DNA from: JBBRHQ01 sp963815645
GTDB lineage: Bacteria; Actinomycetota; Thermoleophilia; Solirubrobacterales; 70-9
Length of the DNA: 64,000 bases
NCBI GenBank assembly: GCA_963815645.1
Contig: CAWFHL010000001.1
Location: forward strand, 1,488,001-1,552,000
Direction of reading: 5' to 3'
Shown here: positions 45,805-54,968 of the stretch, one piece after another
Layout of the letters: every line of letters begins with the position of its first letter
Numbering within the stretch: position 1 is the stretch's first letter
Notes under the pieces: generated by a model
The model's database searches: none
What the model saw: only the letters and a program-made list of their open reading frames with translations
What the model was told of the DNA's origin: nothing
Program-made: the position numbers and the translations under genes

Positions 45805-46650
45805 GCTCGGTCCCGGCAGACCCGCCGTTGCGCGAGATCCACGGGCCGTCGGCGATCGGCGGCGGCCGGCGACGCTTCCTCGAGCTGCTCTGGCTGATCT
45901 CGCTGAACGAGTTCAAGAGGACCTATTTCGGCACCGTGCTCGGCTACTTCTGGTCGTTGGTGCGGCCGCTGCTGCTGTTCGGCGTGCTCCTGCTGGTCTT
46001 CACCAAGGTATTCCGGCTGGGCAGCGGAGTTCCCAACTATCCGGTGCTGCTGCTGCTCAACATCGTCCTCTTCACGCTGGTGCAGGAGGCGACCAGCGCC
46101 GCCGTCACCTCGATCGTCGGCAACGAGGGGATCGTCCGGAAGACCCAGTTCCCCCGGCTGGTGATCCCGCTCTCGATCGTCCTCACCAGCGCTCTTCAAC
46201 CTCGGCCTGAACCTGATCGCGGTTTTCGCGTTCATCTTCATCTACGGCGTCGATCCCCTCTGGACCTGGCTGCTGCTGCCGGTGCTGCTCGCGCCGCTGC
46301 TGCTGCTGACGGTTGCGCTGTCGATGCTGCTCTCGGCGCTGTACGTCCGCTTTCGCGACGCCGCGATCATCTGGTCGGTCGTCGTCACCGTGCTCTTCTA
46401 CGGGACGCCGATCCTCTACCCGATCGAGGTCGTCCCCAAGTCGCCTGCGGACGATCGAGCTGCTCAACCCGCTGACGCCGATCTTCGTGCAGGCGCGCAA
46501 GTGGATCATCGATCCCGGCGCACCCGGCGCGGTCCCGGCCGCCGGCAGCTGGCTCCGGCTGGTGCTCGCGATCGTCGTCTTCCTGCGGTCTGCTTCCTCG
46601 GGGTCTGGGTGTTCCACCGCGAGGCGCCGCGGGTCGCCGAGGCGCTCTGA
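45801..46650 (+). CDS. wzm: Polysaccharide ABC exporter, permease subunit (frameshifted)
   Basis: About 282 residues with six predicted membrane helices. An amphipathic start (FLELLWLISLNEFKRTYFGT) leads to VLGYFWSLVRPLLLFGVLLL, then VRKTQFPRLVIPLSIVLTSA, LLLLTVALSMLLSALYVRFR and IIWSVVVTVLFYGTPILYPI. The end reads NPLTPIFVQARKWI and VWVFHREAPRVAEAL. These are ABC-2 polysaccharide permease features. It pairs with Wzt in moving the lipid-linked glycan across the membrane. Breaks near 46190, 46450 and 46590. Confidence 0.8.
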
Positions 46651-46664
46651 GCGGTCCCGCTCAG
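46647..46664. terminator. Perfect 8-bp hairpin pairing two opposing stop codons
   Basis: CTGAGCGG, TC, CCGCTCAG. The TGA of wzm (46648-46650) is in the left arm and pairs exactly with the TCA (46661-46663) that is the stop of the convergent methyltransferase. A bidirectional terminator is likely. Confidence 0.55.
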
Positions 46665-47453
46665 CCGCCCTTGAAGAGGTGCACGGAGGCGATCCGCCGC
46701 ATCGGGTATTCCTCGTAGGGGAGGTCGCCCCGCCAGCGATCGTGGGCCTCGACGGAGACCAGGTAGGCCTCGGGGTCGCTCTCCAGCCCGATCAGCGCCT
46801 CTTTCAGGCCGGCGAGGGGCAGGCCCAAACCGGTGATGAGCCGCTCGAGGCGCTCCAGGTGGGCCTCGGCTCCCCAGCCGGCGAGTACATGATCGACCGC
46901 GTGGATCGAACAGCCGAGCCGGGGGTCGAGGAGCTCGTCGATCGCCGCCGTCAACGTTTCGGCCAAGCCGAGCGGGATGTGCTCGAGGACCGAGACCGAG
47001 TAGATCGCGGCGAACCCCGGTTCGAGCGCCTCCTCGGGGGGGAAGCGGTCACGGACGAAATCCAGATCGGGATAGAGGCTGCGGAACTGATCGAAGCTCC
47101 TCGGCCCATTGCCGCTGCCGTCGTAGGGATCGACGACGGTGACCTCGTAGGAGAGATGCGAGAGCAGGCCCGCCAGCAGAGGCTCGCCCGCTCCGATCTC
47201 GAGGATCCGCGCGCCGGGCTGCGACGTTGCCGAGCACCGACTTCACCATCCAGCAACGCTGCAGGTCCTTCATGTCCCCGTTGGCGCCGATCAGGCCGGG
47301 GAGGTGGTCGGCGCTGTCGGCGAAATCGCGGGCGGCGCCGTAGGAGATCGGCGCAACGGGGAATCGGTCCCGGTAGCGCTCGGTGATCGCCCAGAGCCGG
47401 CTGCCGGGGACCACCGCCGGGGCATCGGCCCGCCCGCTCTCAGGGCGGGCCAA
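46661..47453 (-). CDS. Class I SAM-dependent methyltransferase (frameshifted)
   Basis: About 264 residues. Reads RLWAITERYRDRFPVAPISY, GANGDMKDLQRCWMVKSVLG, ARILEIGAGEPLLAGLLSHL, VTVVDPYDGSGNGP, FAAIYSVSVLEHIPLGLAET and RWRGDLPYEEYPMRRIASVH. EIGAGE is the SAM loop and SVSVLEHIP the post-IV motif. Breaks near 47220 and 46970. It overlaps the end of the upstream glycosyltransferase by 14 bp and is the last gene of the minus-strand operon that starts at 54740. Confidence 0.65.
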
Positions 47454-48647
47454 GCCCGGTCACCTCCTCCTCCGCCTCGCCGATTCCGAGCAGCTCACGG
47501 TAGAAGTCGGAGAGACCGGCCGCACTACGCGTCCCAATCCGAAGTGGTCCGGGCGAACTCTCGCGCGCCACGGCCGAGCGCTCGACGCCAGTTCCGGGTC
47601 GGCGATCAGCTCCCGCAGCCGCTCGGCGATCTCCATGGCCGTTCCCACTCCAGAAGCATCGCATTCTCTCTGTCGCTGAGCTCGTTGCCGATGTTGCAGC
47701 GGGGCAGGATCACGGGCCGGCCCATGGCGAGGAACTCGGGCAGCTTGGAGGGGAGCCGGTAGCGGTTGAACTCGTCCGGCGCTCCCGGCTGGACGAAGGC
47801 GTCAGCGAGCGCGAGGTAGCCGGGAACCTCGCTTCCAGGGGACGACACCGAGCTCCACGACGCTGTCGGCCAGCGCCCTGGCCGAGCGCGGGTCGACGCC
47901 CCCCATGCACGGTGCTGCCGACCTGCACCAGCTTCACCGCCAATCCCTCGCGCTGCAGCATCTTCACCGCCAGATAGAGGCTCAGCATCTCGTGCTGGTT
48001 CGCGTAGTGGGTGGTGCCGTGATAGACGAGGACGAAGTCCTCGGGTGCGAGCCCAAGCAGGTCACGTCGAAGGATGGGCTCGAGGTCTGGTCGGAAGCGC
48101 TCGGTGTCGACTCCGGGGCGGGCTAGATGGTGAGGACGGCGGGCGAGGTTGAGCTCATTCAGCTCCTCGGTGATCACGGTCACGCCGAGCGGCCTCGCGC
48201 AGGAAAGCCGGATAATGGGAGGGGTGGACGAGGTCGATCGGGGAGCTCGTCCTCCTGCGTCGCAGGGGCGCTCCCGCAACTCTTCGATCGAGCATCCCCA
48301 GCGCGGCGCGCAAGCAGATGCTCCTCGTTGTCCTCGAGGTGAACAACGTAGGGCACCCCCAGCTGACTGGCGAAATTGGTCACCTCCCTGCGAACATTCT
48401 CGCGGGGCGTCCAGGCGCAGATGAGGCACTCGCGAGGGTCGGGCCGCCACTGCTCCAGCTTCGAGGGCAGCCCTACGTGGTCGATGCACTCGAAGCGCGG
48501 CTCGCCGACCCTTCTTACCCTGTCGATCTCACCCTCGCAGGCGAGGGTGACCTCCCATCCGAGATCGGTGAGCAGGTTGCCGAAATGGAAGGCCTGGATC
48601 CCGCTATTGGAGTCGAACAGGCCGTAGTGGACGATCAGCAGCCTCAT
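47440..48647 (-). CDS. Glycosyltransferase family 4 (frameshifted)
   Basis: About 400 residues with the GT-B layout. It starts MRLLIVHYGLFDSNSGIQAF, then HFGNLLTDLGWEVTLACEGE, VPYVVHLEDNEEHLL, LVHPSHYPAFL, VTVITEELNELN, GVDTERFRPDLEPILRRDLL, FVLVYHGTTHYANQHEMLSL with YLAVKMLQREGLAVKLVQVG, LALADAFVQPGAPDEFNRYR and LPSKLPEFLAMGRPVILP. The end reads MEIAERLRELIADPEL and SDFYRELLGIGE. The FNRYRLPSKLPEFLA segment is the nucleotide-sugar-binding motif. Breaks near 48330, 48250, 48180, 47890, 47835 and 47640. Its ATG overlaps the stop of the upstream GT2 gene (TGATG). Confidence 0.65.
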
Positions 48648-50292
48648 CAGCCATCTCGGCCCGGGGCGGGCTCCCAGCTTGCGCGGCGGCTGTCGAGGTT
48701 CGGGTTGTAGTAGGGATCCCCTACCTCGAGCGCCTCGTAGAAGCAGTCGACGAACAGGGCCCGGTCGACCACGTCGAGCTCGGCCCGCCTCGATGCCGGC
48801 GTCTCGTGGCAGACGAAGGCCGGCCCCGAGGCGTAGATCGGCGCCCTGCCGATCTCCCACGAGCGGCGGCAGAGGTCGTAAGTCCTCGAAGCCGGTCCGG
48901 TAGGCCTCCCGGAAGCCGCCGAGCGCCTCGAACAGCCGCCTGTCGACCAGCATGCACTCGGCGCTCAGCGCCGAGACCTCTCTGGCGCAGCAGAGGGTTC
49001 CGTAGTGGCCGTCGCCTTCGGCGGCGATCCCGGCAAGCGCAGGGCAGGCACGGGTCGTCGAGCCCCAGGACAATCCCCGCCTGCTCGACGGTGCCGTCCG
49101 GTCGCGCCAGCAGCGGCCCTACCGGGCCGCCTCCGGGCAGCAAGGCGAACATGGCGAGGCGATCCAGCCAATCCCCGGTCGGGAGCCTCGACGGCCTCGG
49201 AGAGGAAGAGCAGCAGCTCGCCCCCGGCCCGCGCGGCCCCGAGGTTGTTTGCCGCTCCCCGATGGATCGAGCCGGGGTCCCTTTGCACCCGCCGCACCCC
49301 GGCCGGCAGGGAAGGGTGCTCCGGCGGGACCACGACGATCAGCTCGAGACGGTCGCGATCGGCGCTCCCCAGGAGCGCGCGCAGGCAGCGCTCCAGCCTC
49401 GGTTCAGCCGCTCGGCGATCACCACGACGCTGGTCGCTGTAGCTGGGAGCTGATCGGGCAGGACCCGGCTTCGATGGGGGATGGAGGGGTGGGGCCGGGC
49501 CCGCGCGGCGATCCCGCGGCGGGCCAGGTGGGCGCTGACCGCCTCGGCCTGGAGCTCGGAGACCCCCGGCTTCTGGTCTTCTCCCGGCGGCGATGCTGCC
49601 GGGGATAGCCCGCCAGTGGTAGAGGATCTCAGGGATGTGGCGGATGCGTTCGGTGCGCTCGGAGAGCCGCAGCAGAAGCTCGAAGTCCTGGATCGCGTCG
49701 AAAGCGGGGTCGAGGCCGCCGACCTCCTCGATCAGGCTGCGGCGCACCGTCGAGCAAGTGCCCACATACATCGCCCCGAGCGCGTAGACCGGCGAGAAGT
49801 CGGGCTTGAAGAAGGGGTCGCGCCGATCGCCCGTCGGGCCCCAGCTTGTCCTCGTCGCTGTAGACGACGTCGGTCTGCGGGTGTCGGCGCCAGAGCTCGC
49901 GGACGACCCGCAGCAGCGCCTCCGGGGCGAGCAGGTCGTCGTGGTCGAGGAAGGCGACCAGCTCCCCCTCGCAGAGCTCCAGGGCGCGGTTGGTCGCGGC
50001 CGAGATCCCGACGTTTCGCTCCAGCGCAACGGTCTTGATGCGCTCGTCGGCCTCGGCGTGCGCGCTCGATCGTCTCGCCGCACGCCCGGCTCGGTCGAGC
50101 CGTCGTCGACGATGCACAGCTCCCAGTCCGGATAGGCCTGGGAGCGCACCGAGCCGATCGCCTCCTCGAGCCAGGCGGGCGCTCGGTGTCGTAGGTGGGC
50201 ATCACCACCGAGATCATCGGCCTGCGAGCGAGCGAGGCGAGCTGGGCGTCAACCGGCGGACGTCGCCCGGCCGCGCGGTGGGGGCGCCTCAC
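48647..50292 (-). CDS. Large glycosyltransferase family 2 (frameshifted)
   Basis: About 545 residues. The first GT-A domain has RRPMISVVMPTYDTE, YPDWELCIVDDGSTEPGV, VALERNVGISAATNRALELC, EGELVAFLDHDDLLAPEALL, DVVYSDEDKLGPDGR, PFFKPDFSPVYALGAMYVGT and AFDAIQDFELLLRLSE. A second Rossmann-like half contains DRLELIVVVPPEHPSLPAGV, GAANNLGAARAGGELLLFLS, GIVLGLDDPCLPC and RRLFEALGGFREAYRTGFED; the end reads YYNPNLDSRRASWEP. Two GT-A-like halves in one chain suggest a bifunctional enzyme. Breaks number at least eight. The start overlaps the preceding gene by 4 bp. Confidence 0.65.
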
Positions 50293-50921
50293 CCGCGACC
50301 GGCGAGCCGCTTCATGGCCCGCAGCGGCCGGGTCACCCGCCAGCTCAGGCTCGCCTCGTATTCAGCCGCGACCCGTTCGCCGAACGCCCACGATGCCGGG
50401 GCCGGCTCCTTGTCCATTTCCAGCTCGGCGATGCGGAAGGACTTGCGTACCAGCTCGCGGTCAAAGCTCTCCCGCACGCCATCGAGTGCCCGCAGCGGCC
50501 TCGGCGTCGAGACGCTCGAACAGCGCCGCAAGGCCGCCCCGGTCAACGGCGTCCGCCGGGTCGGCGCTGGCATCGTCGTTCTCGCTCCTGCGTAGAGCGA
50601 CCCACTCGCGGGCACCGCCGGCAGGCCTCTCCACGTCCGCCCGCGGGGACCGCGACGAACAGCGCCCCCTGTCGCCGAGCAGCCTTCGCGCCTCGGCCAG
50701 CCAGCGCGGCCGATCTCGCACCGCAGCCGGGCGAACGCGTGGAGCGAGTGGATCAGCTCGAACTCGCCATCTGCGAAGGTCGAGTGGGAGCGATGGCGGG
50801 GACTCCGCCGTGCGTTCGGCCAGGTGGCGGTCCAGATCGAGGCTTCGCCCGCCCGCGGCGGCGAACCCGGCGGCGATCCCCGCGATCTCCCGCGCCGGTG
50901 TCGGATGCGCTCGCCGCTCAT
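50289..50921 (-). CDS. Methyltransferase-like protein with helical C-terminus (frameshifted)
   Basis: About 210 residues. It starts MSGERIRHRRG, then GFAAAGGRSLDLDRHLAERT, DGEFELIHSLHAFARLR and RPRWLAEARRLLGDRG, which resemble the second half of a SAM-methyltransferase Rossmann fold. The C-terminal 70 residues are helical and end LSWRVTRPLRAMKRLAG. The SAM loop itself is not readable because of frame changes, so the call is tentative. A minus-strand TACGAT at 50934-50929 lies seven bases before the ATG at 50921. Confidence 0.4.
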   Translation of the reverse strand: MSGERIRHRRGRSRGSPPGSPPRAGEASIWTATWPNARRSPRHRSHSTFADGEFELIHSLHAFARLRCEIGRAGWPRREGCSATGGAVRRGPRGRTWRGLPAVPASGSLYAGARTTMPAPTRRTPLTGAALRRCSSVSTPRPLRALDGVRESFDRELVRKSFRIAELEMDKEPAPASWAFGERVAAEYEASLSWRVTRPLRAMKRLAGRG

Positions 50922-50943
50922 CGGCGACATCGTATGGCGTGAC

Positions 50944-52401
50944 TCACGCTCCGAAGACGAGCAGGCGCTCGACCTCTGCCATCACCGCGTCGTTGAGAGA
51001 GTCCTCCCATCGTGAGGGCCAGTTGACGTGCGAGCCCGCGGCTCGCTCGGCGAGCCGCTCGCTCCGGCTCTCCGCGTCCTCGAGGGCGGTTGCCACGCCC
51101 TCGACGGTGGGCTCCGCGGCGATCAGGTTGGCGGAGATCGCCGCCAGCGCCCCGGTGTCCTTGTTCTCGAAGGTGTTGGTGACGGTCGGCATCCCGGCGG
51201 CGGCCATCTCGATCGGCGGCAGGCTCGGGTGGGGCGTGTACATCAGGCTCAATCCCGCGTCAGCGGAGCGCAGCAGCGCCGCGTAGTCGGACTGGGAGGA
51301 GCGCGGCTCGAGCCGCAGCGTGCGCCCCGAGCGTGGCAGGATCAGCTTGCTCCCGCCCTGCACGGTGCCGACGCCGATCAGGTCCCAGCCTTTGAAGCGT
51401 CCCTCCGCCAGGACCCGGTCGAGCGCCATCGCGCCGATCTCATAGAGGTTCCGGGCGGCGTGCTCCTCGGGCCGGGCGTAGAACAGCAGCCGCCTCGCTT
51501 CCCGGCGGCGCAGCGCGGCTTCCTCCACCGGCCCGACCGGGGTGATCGCGTTGGAAAAGCTGACCGACGCGGCGTCGCCGGCTTCGGGCCCCTCCGCGTA
51601 GACCCCGACCCGGTGCTTCGCGAACCAGTCCCGCAGCAGGTCGGTCGAGAACATCCCGGCGTGCGGCAGCTCGTAGCTTCGACGGCAGAGCGCCCCGGCG
51701 CTGCCCATCGGGAAGATGAACGGCTCGTACTCCTGGATCAGGTAGAGGAAGCGCGGGTGGCGCAGCTGCGGGAGGGCCGCCGCGGCGACGTGCGCGACGG
51801 TCCAGTGGGTGGCGATCATAGTGTCCTCGGGGCTGATCTCGAGCGGCCGGGAACGGTCGGCGGCGAAGGCGACTTCGAGACCGTCGATCCAGTCGCCGAT
51901 CCCCTCGTAACCAGCGAGCTGTCGGCGCCAGTCCCGGGGCAGCTCCGGGCCCTCGAGGGCGATCAGGCGGACCCGGTGTCCGCGCTCGGCCAGCCGCTTC
52001 GCGAGGTTGAAGACGGCGATGAAGCCTCCGAAGAAGTGCTTCAGGTCGATCGCCGGATGGACGATGTTGACCCGCCGCCGGGCCCCTGGGTCTACCGCGA
52101 GGTTGAGGGGCTCGAGCTTGTCGACCAGCCAGAAGGCCCCCTGCACGCGGCGGATCGACTGGGCGGCGCCGAACAGCAGCCTGCCGAGCGCCGAAGGCGG
52201 CGGCCACCGACAGGGGGATCGAAGCGAGGATCGCCGGCGTCGCCCAACCCCCGGCCTCCGCTCCGACCCCGAGCAGGACGCCGGCGACGAACGCCGCCGC
52301 CAGGGGCAGGCAGGCGAGGGCGAGCAGAGCCCGCTTGCGGGCCGCGGTCCCGGCGACGAACCTCCCCAGCAGCGCCCTCAACGGGCTGGCGCTCCACTCA
52401 T
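50944..52401 (-). CDS. WsaF-like rhamnosyltransferase, GT4, with N-terminal membrane segments
   Basis: The main frame gives 400 clean residues: RVNIVHPAIDLKHFFGGFIA, FNLAKRLAERGHRVRLIALE, MIATHWTVAHVAAAALPQLR, FLYLIQEYEPFIFPMGSAGA, LLFYARPEEHAARNLYEIGA, LRLEPRSSQSDYAALLRSAD and LSLMYTPHPSLPPIEMAAAG. These match WsaF, which adds L-rhamnose in S-layer glycan synthesis, in keeping with the nearby rml operon. Upstream, after a break near 52190, two hydrophobic segments (LLALACLPLAAAFVAGVLLG) extend the N-terminus, and a second break lies just after the ATG at 52401. That ATG overlaps the previous stop. Confidence 0.75.
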
Positions 52402-53315
52402 CGCGGAGAGTCGGAGCCGGAGGGGCGCCGCCCGGCCACGCCGGCCTGGTGGAGCGCGGTGATCGCCAGGCTGAGAGCGAGCTTGGCGAGGATGCCGAGG
52501 TAGACGAGGGCGTTCTCGGCCGGCGGGCGCTTCGGGGCATAGAACTTGCGGTAGAAGCGGCCCATGCCGCGATGGAAGGCGATCTCCTGACGGGGGCGCC
52601 GGCGGCCGGCGCTGCTTCCCCCCTTGACGTGGACCGTGGTGCCGCCGGGCTCGTAGAAGACCCGCCATCCCCGCTGCCAGAAGCGGTAGCACCAGTCGAG
52701 GTCCTCCATGTAGAGCCAGTAGCCCTCGTCGAGGTCGCCGACCTCGGCGACGGTCTCCATGCGGACCAGCATGAAGGCGCCGTTGACCGCGTCCACATCG
52801 CCCGGGTCGTCGGGACCGAGGTCGGTGGCCCGGTACTGGCTGAGGCTGCGCGGCGCTGCCGCCCTGCGACCGATCCCGGCGAAGTGGGCGAGGGCTCCGA
52901 GCGGGGTCGGGAACGATCGCTTGCAGGCGTGGTCGAGCTCGCCGTCCGGGGTGATCAGCTTGCAGCCGACCATCCCGATCCGGGGGTCCGAGGCGAGGCG
53001 CTCGAGGCAGACGTCCACCGCTCCGTCGGTGATCTCGGTGTCGGGGTTCAGGAGCAGCACCGACCGCGCCCCGGTCTCGCGCAGGACGAGGTTGTTGGCG
53101 GCCGAGAATCCGATGTTGGAGCGGCGCAGGAGCCGCACCCTGGGGAACTCGGTCTCGACCATCTCCGGAGTCGAGTCGGGGCTGCCACTGTCGACCACCG
53201 TCACCCGGTGTTCGACCGAGGGGGGGTTTGAGCCGATCGCGCCGAGGCAGCGGCGCAGCAGGTCCTCCGCGCCGTGGCTGACGATCACCACCTCCAGGTC
53301 GAGTGATTCCGGCAT
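52398..53315 (-). CDS. Glycosyltransferase family 2, rhamnosyltransferase-like
   Basis: Intact 305-residue GT2. LDLEVVIVSHGAEDLLRRCL, VTVVDSGSPDSTPEMV, RRSNIGFSAANNLVLRETGA, LLLNPDTEITDGAVDVCL (DxD-like), DVDAVNGAFMLVRMETVAEV and YWLYMEDLDWCYRFWQRGWR are in the order of WbbL-type rhamnosyltransferases. A C-terminal amphipathic or membrane-associated helix (ALVYLGILAKLALSLAITAL) should tether it to the inner face of the membrane. Its ATG follows the TAG of the sugar transferase gene with no gap, and its own end overlaps the WsaF-like start, so the three are one transcript. Confidence 0.85.
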   Translation of the reverse strand: MPESLDLEVVIVSHGAEDLLRRCLGAIGSNPPSVEHRVTVVDSGSPDSTPEMVETEFPRVRLLRRSNIGFSAANNLVLRETGARSVLLLNPDTEITDGAVDVCLERLASDPRIGMVGCKLITPDGELDHACKRSFPTPLGALAHFAGIGRRAAAPRSLSQYRATDLGPDDPGDVDAVNGAFMLVRMETVAEVGDLDEGYWLYMEDLDWCYRFWQRGWRVFYEPGGTTVHVKGGSSAGRRRPRQEIAFHRGMGRFYRKFYAPKRPPAENALVYLGILAKLALSLAITALHQAGVAGRRPSGSDSPR

Positions 53316-54740
53316 CTAGTGAGCGCCCTCGCCGCGGATCATCGCCTGCGGGGTGCGCAGCAGGATCGCCAGATCGCCGGTGATCGAGACGTTGTCGAGG
53401 TAGTCGCGCTCCAGCGCGAGGCGCTCCTCGAAGCTCAGATCGCCTCGCCCGTAGACCTGCATCGGCCCGGTCACCCCGGGGCGTATCGAGAGCCGGGCCC
53501 GCTGGCGCTCGTCATAGAGAGCGACGACCGCCTCCTCCTCGGGGCGGGGGCCGACCAGCGACATCTCGCCGCGCAGGACGTTTGCCAGCTGGGGCAGCTC
53601 GTCGAGGCTGGTGCGGCGAAGCAGCCGCCCGACCCGGGTCACCCGGGGGTCGTTGGCGATCTTAAAGGCGGGCTGATCGAGCGCTGAGAGGTCGACCAGC
53701 TCGGCGAGGCGCTCCTCGGCGTCGGGCACCATGGTGCGGAACTTGATCACGGTGAAGGGCAGCCCCATCCTCCCGGCGCGGCGCTGGCGGAAGAGGATCG
53801 GGCGGCCGCTGTCTAGGAGGATCAAGACCGAGATCGCCGCGAACAGCGGCAGGCAGAAGAAGATGGCCAGCGCCGAGACGACGACGTCGAGGACGCGCTT
53901 CAGCATCATCGTCGAGTGGGGGGGATCTGAGAAGCGGAAGTCGAGCACCGGCAGCTCGGCGAGGCGGTTGAGCTCGATCCCCGGGCCCAGCAGGCCGTGG
54001 TGGCGGGGCAGGAAGGTCAGCCCCAGCCCCTCGCCCTTGCACTCCTCGATCAGCTGCTCGGCGGCGGCCTCGGTCATGTTCTCCTCGGTGACGATCACCC
54101 GCTCGACGTGATGGGCGCGGGCGATCCGCGAGATCTCATCGGGGGCTCCCAGGCGCTTCAGCCCGCCGGCGTCGGGCATCGCGGCGGGGGAGAGGTAGCC
54201 GATCAGCGCCAGGTGGGTCTCGGGGTGGGTGGTCACCCGGCGGGCGATCAGCGCCGCCGGGGCGGGGGGGCCGATCACCACCGCGGTGGCCGGCCCAACC
54301 AGCCACTTCCAGCTGGAGCGCAGCAGCCCCCGCACCACCACGCAGCCCAGGAGCGCCCCCACCCCCAGGCCGATCGCCGCGGAGGCGCTCAGCGAGCCGG
54401 CCGGGGAGATCTCCAGCACCCCGTCGATCGCCAGCGTCCCCAGGATGGAGGCCGAGATCAGCGCCCCGAGCTCATCCAGGGTGCTGTGGCGGATGCGGCG
54501 GTGATCGTTGTCATAGAGCCCGTGGAGCTTGAAGACGAGGATCCATAGCGGGCTGGCCAAAAGCGCCCAGAACAGGGTGGCGACGTCGATCGTCGCGGTG
54601 GCGGCGGTGGCCAGGCAAAGCGCCGCGATCAGCACCGCCAGATCGCCCATGGCCAGCAGCCGGCGCAGCACCGAGCCGCGCCGTCGCGCCCCTTGTGCGC
54701 CGGGGCGCCCCAGCCCCAGGGCCGCCGCGGCGCGGCGCAC
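53316..54740 (-). CDS. Polyprenyl glycosylphosphotransferase (initiating sugar transferase), copy 1
   Basis: Intact 474-residue enzyme that starts glycan assembly by moving a sugar-1-phosphate onto polyprenyl phosphate. N-terminal hydrophobic helices begin at LLAMGDLAVLIAALCLATAA, a nucleotide-binding-like middle domain carries TAVVIGPPAPAALIARRVT, and the catalytic C-terminal part has KRVLDVVVSALAIFFCLPLF, FRQRRAGRMGLPFTVIKFRT, NDPRVTRVGRLLRRTSLDEL and GEMSLVGPRPEEEAVVALYD. The last 402 codons are nearly identical to the gene at 62792. The start is uncertain: GTG 54740, or upstream through a Pro/Ala-rich stretch in another frame to about 54933. Confidence 0.85.
   Translation of the reverse strand: MRRAAAALGLGRPGAQGARRRGSVLRRLLAMGDLAVLIAALCLATAATATIDVATLFWALLASPLWILVFKLHGLYDNDHRRIRHSTLDELGALISASILGTLAIDGVLEISPAGSLSASAAIGLGVGALLGCVVVRGLLRSSWKWLVGPATAVVIGPPAPAALIARRVTTHPETHLALIGYLSPAAMPDAGGLKRLGAPDEISRIARAHHVERVIVTEENMTEAAAEQLIEECKGEGLGLTFLPRHHGLLGPGIELNRLAELPVLDFRFSDPPHSTMMLKRVLDVVVSALAIFFCLPLFAAISVLILLDSGRPILFRQRRAGRMGLPFTVIKFRTMVPDAEERLAELVDLSALDQPAFKIANDPRVTRVGRLLRRTSLDELPQLANVLRGEMSLVGPRPEEEAVVALYDERQRARLSIRPGVTGPMQVYGRGDLSFEERLALERDYLDNVSITGDLAILLRTPQAMIRGEGAH
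53318..54524 (-). repeat. Direct repeat, left copy (matches 62794-64000)
   Basis: At a constant offset of 9,476 bases the two stretches agree except for three substitutions seen by eye: near 53517/62993, 53804/63280 and 54297/63773. There are no gaps. The match begins inside the stop codon (TAG here, TGA in the other copy) and continues to the window edge. Confidence 0.9.
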
Positions 54741-54968
54741 CGGCGGAGCCTCGGGCGGGGCGGCGGCGCCCTTCCCCTCGGCGCCGGCAGGCTCGCCCGG
54801 AGAGGACTCCGGCGGCGCTTGCGGGTGGCGCTGGGGCCCTCGGGGCGCGGCTCGCCGGCGGCCCGGGGGCAGCCGGCTCAGCCCCCTGTGTGGCCTGCTG
54901 CTTGGCTCTCAGTGCATCTCCTCCTCGACTCAACGTAGCGGTTTGCGGCGTGTTTGCAGCGCCCGGGC

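Noticed and set aside
29688..52401. Programmed frameshifting as an explanation for the broken genes
   Set aside because: Breaks are too many, occur in unrelated families and lack slippery sites or shared structures; error or decay is simpler.
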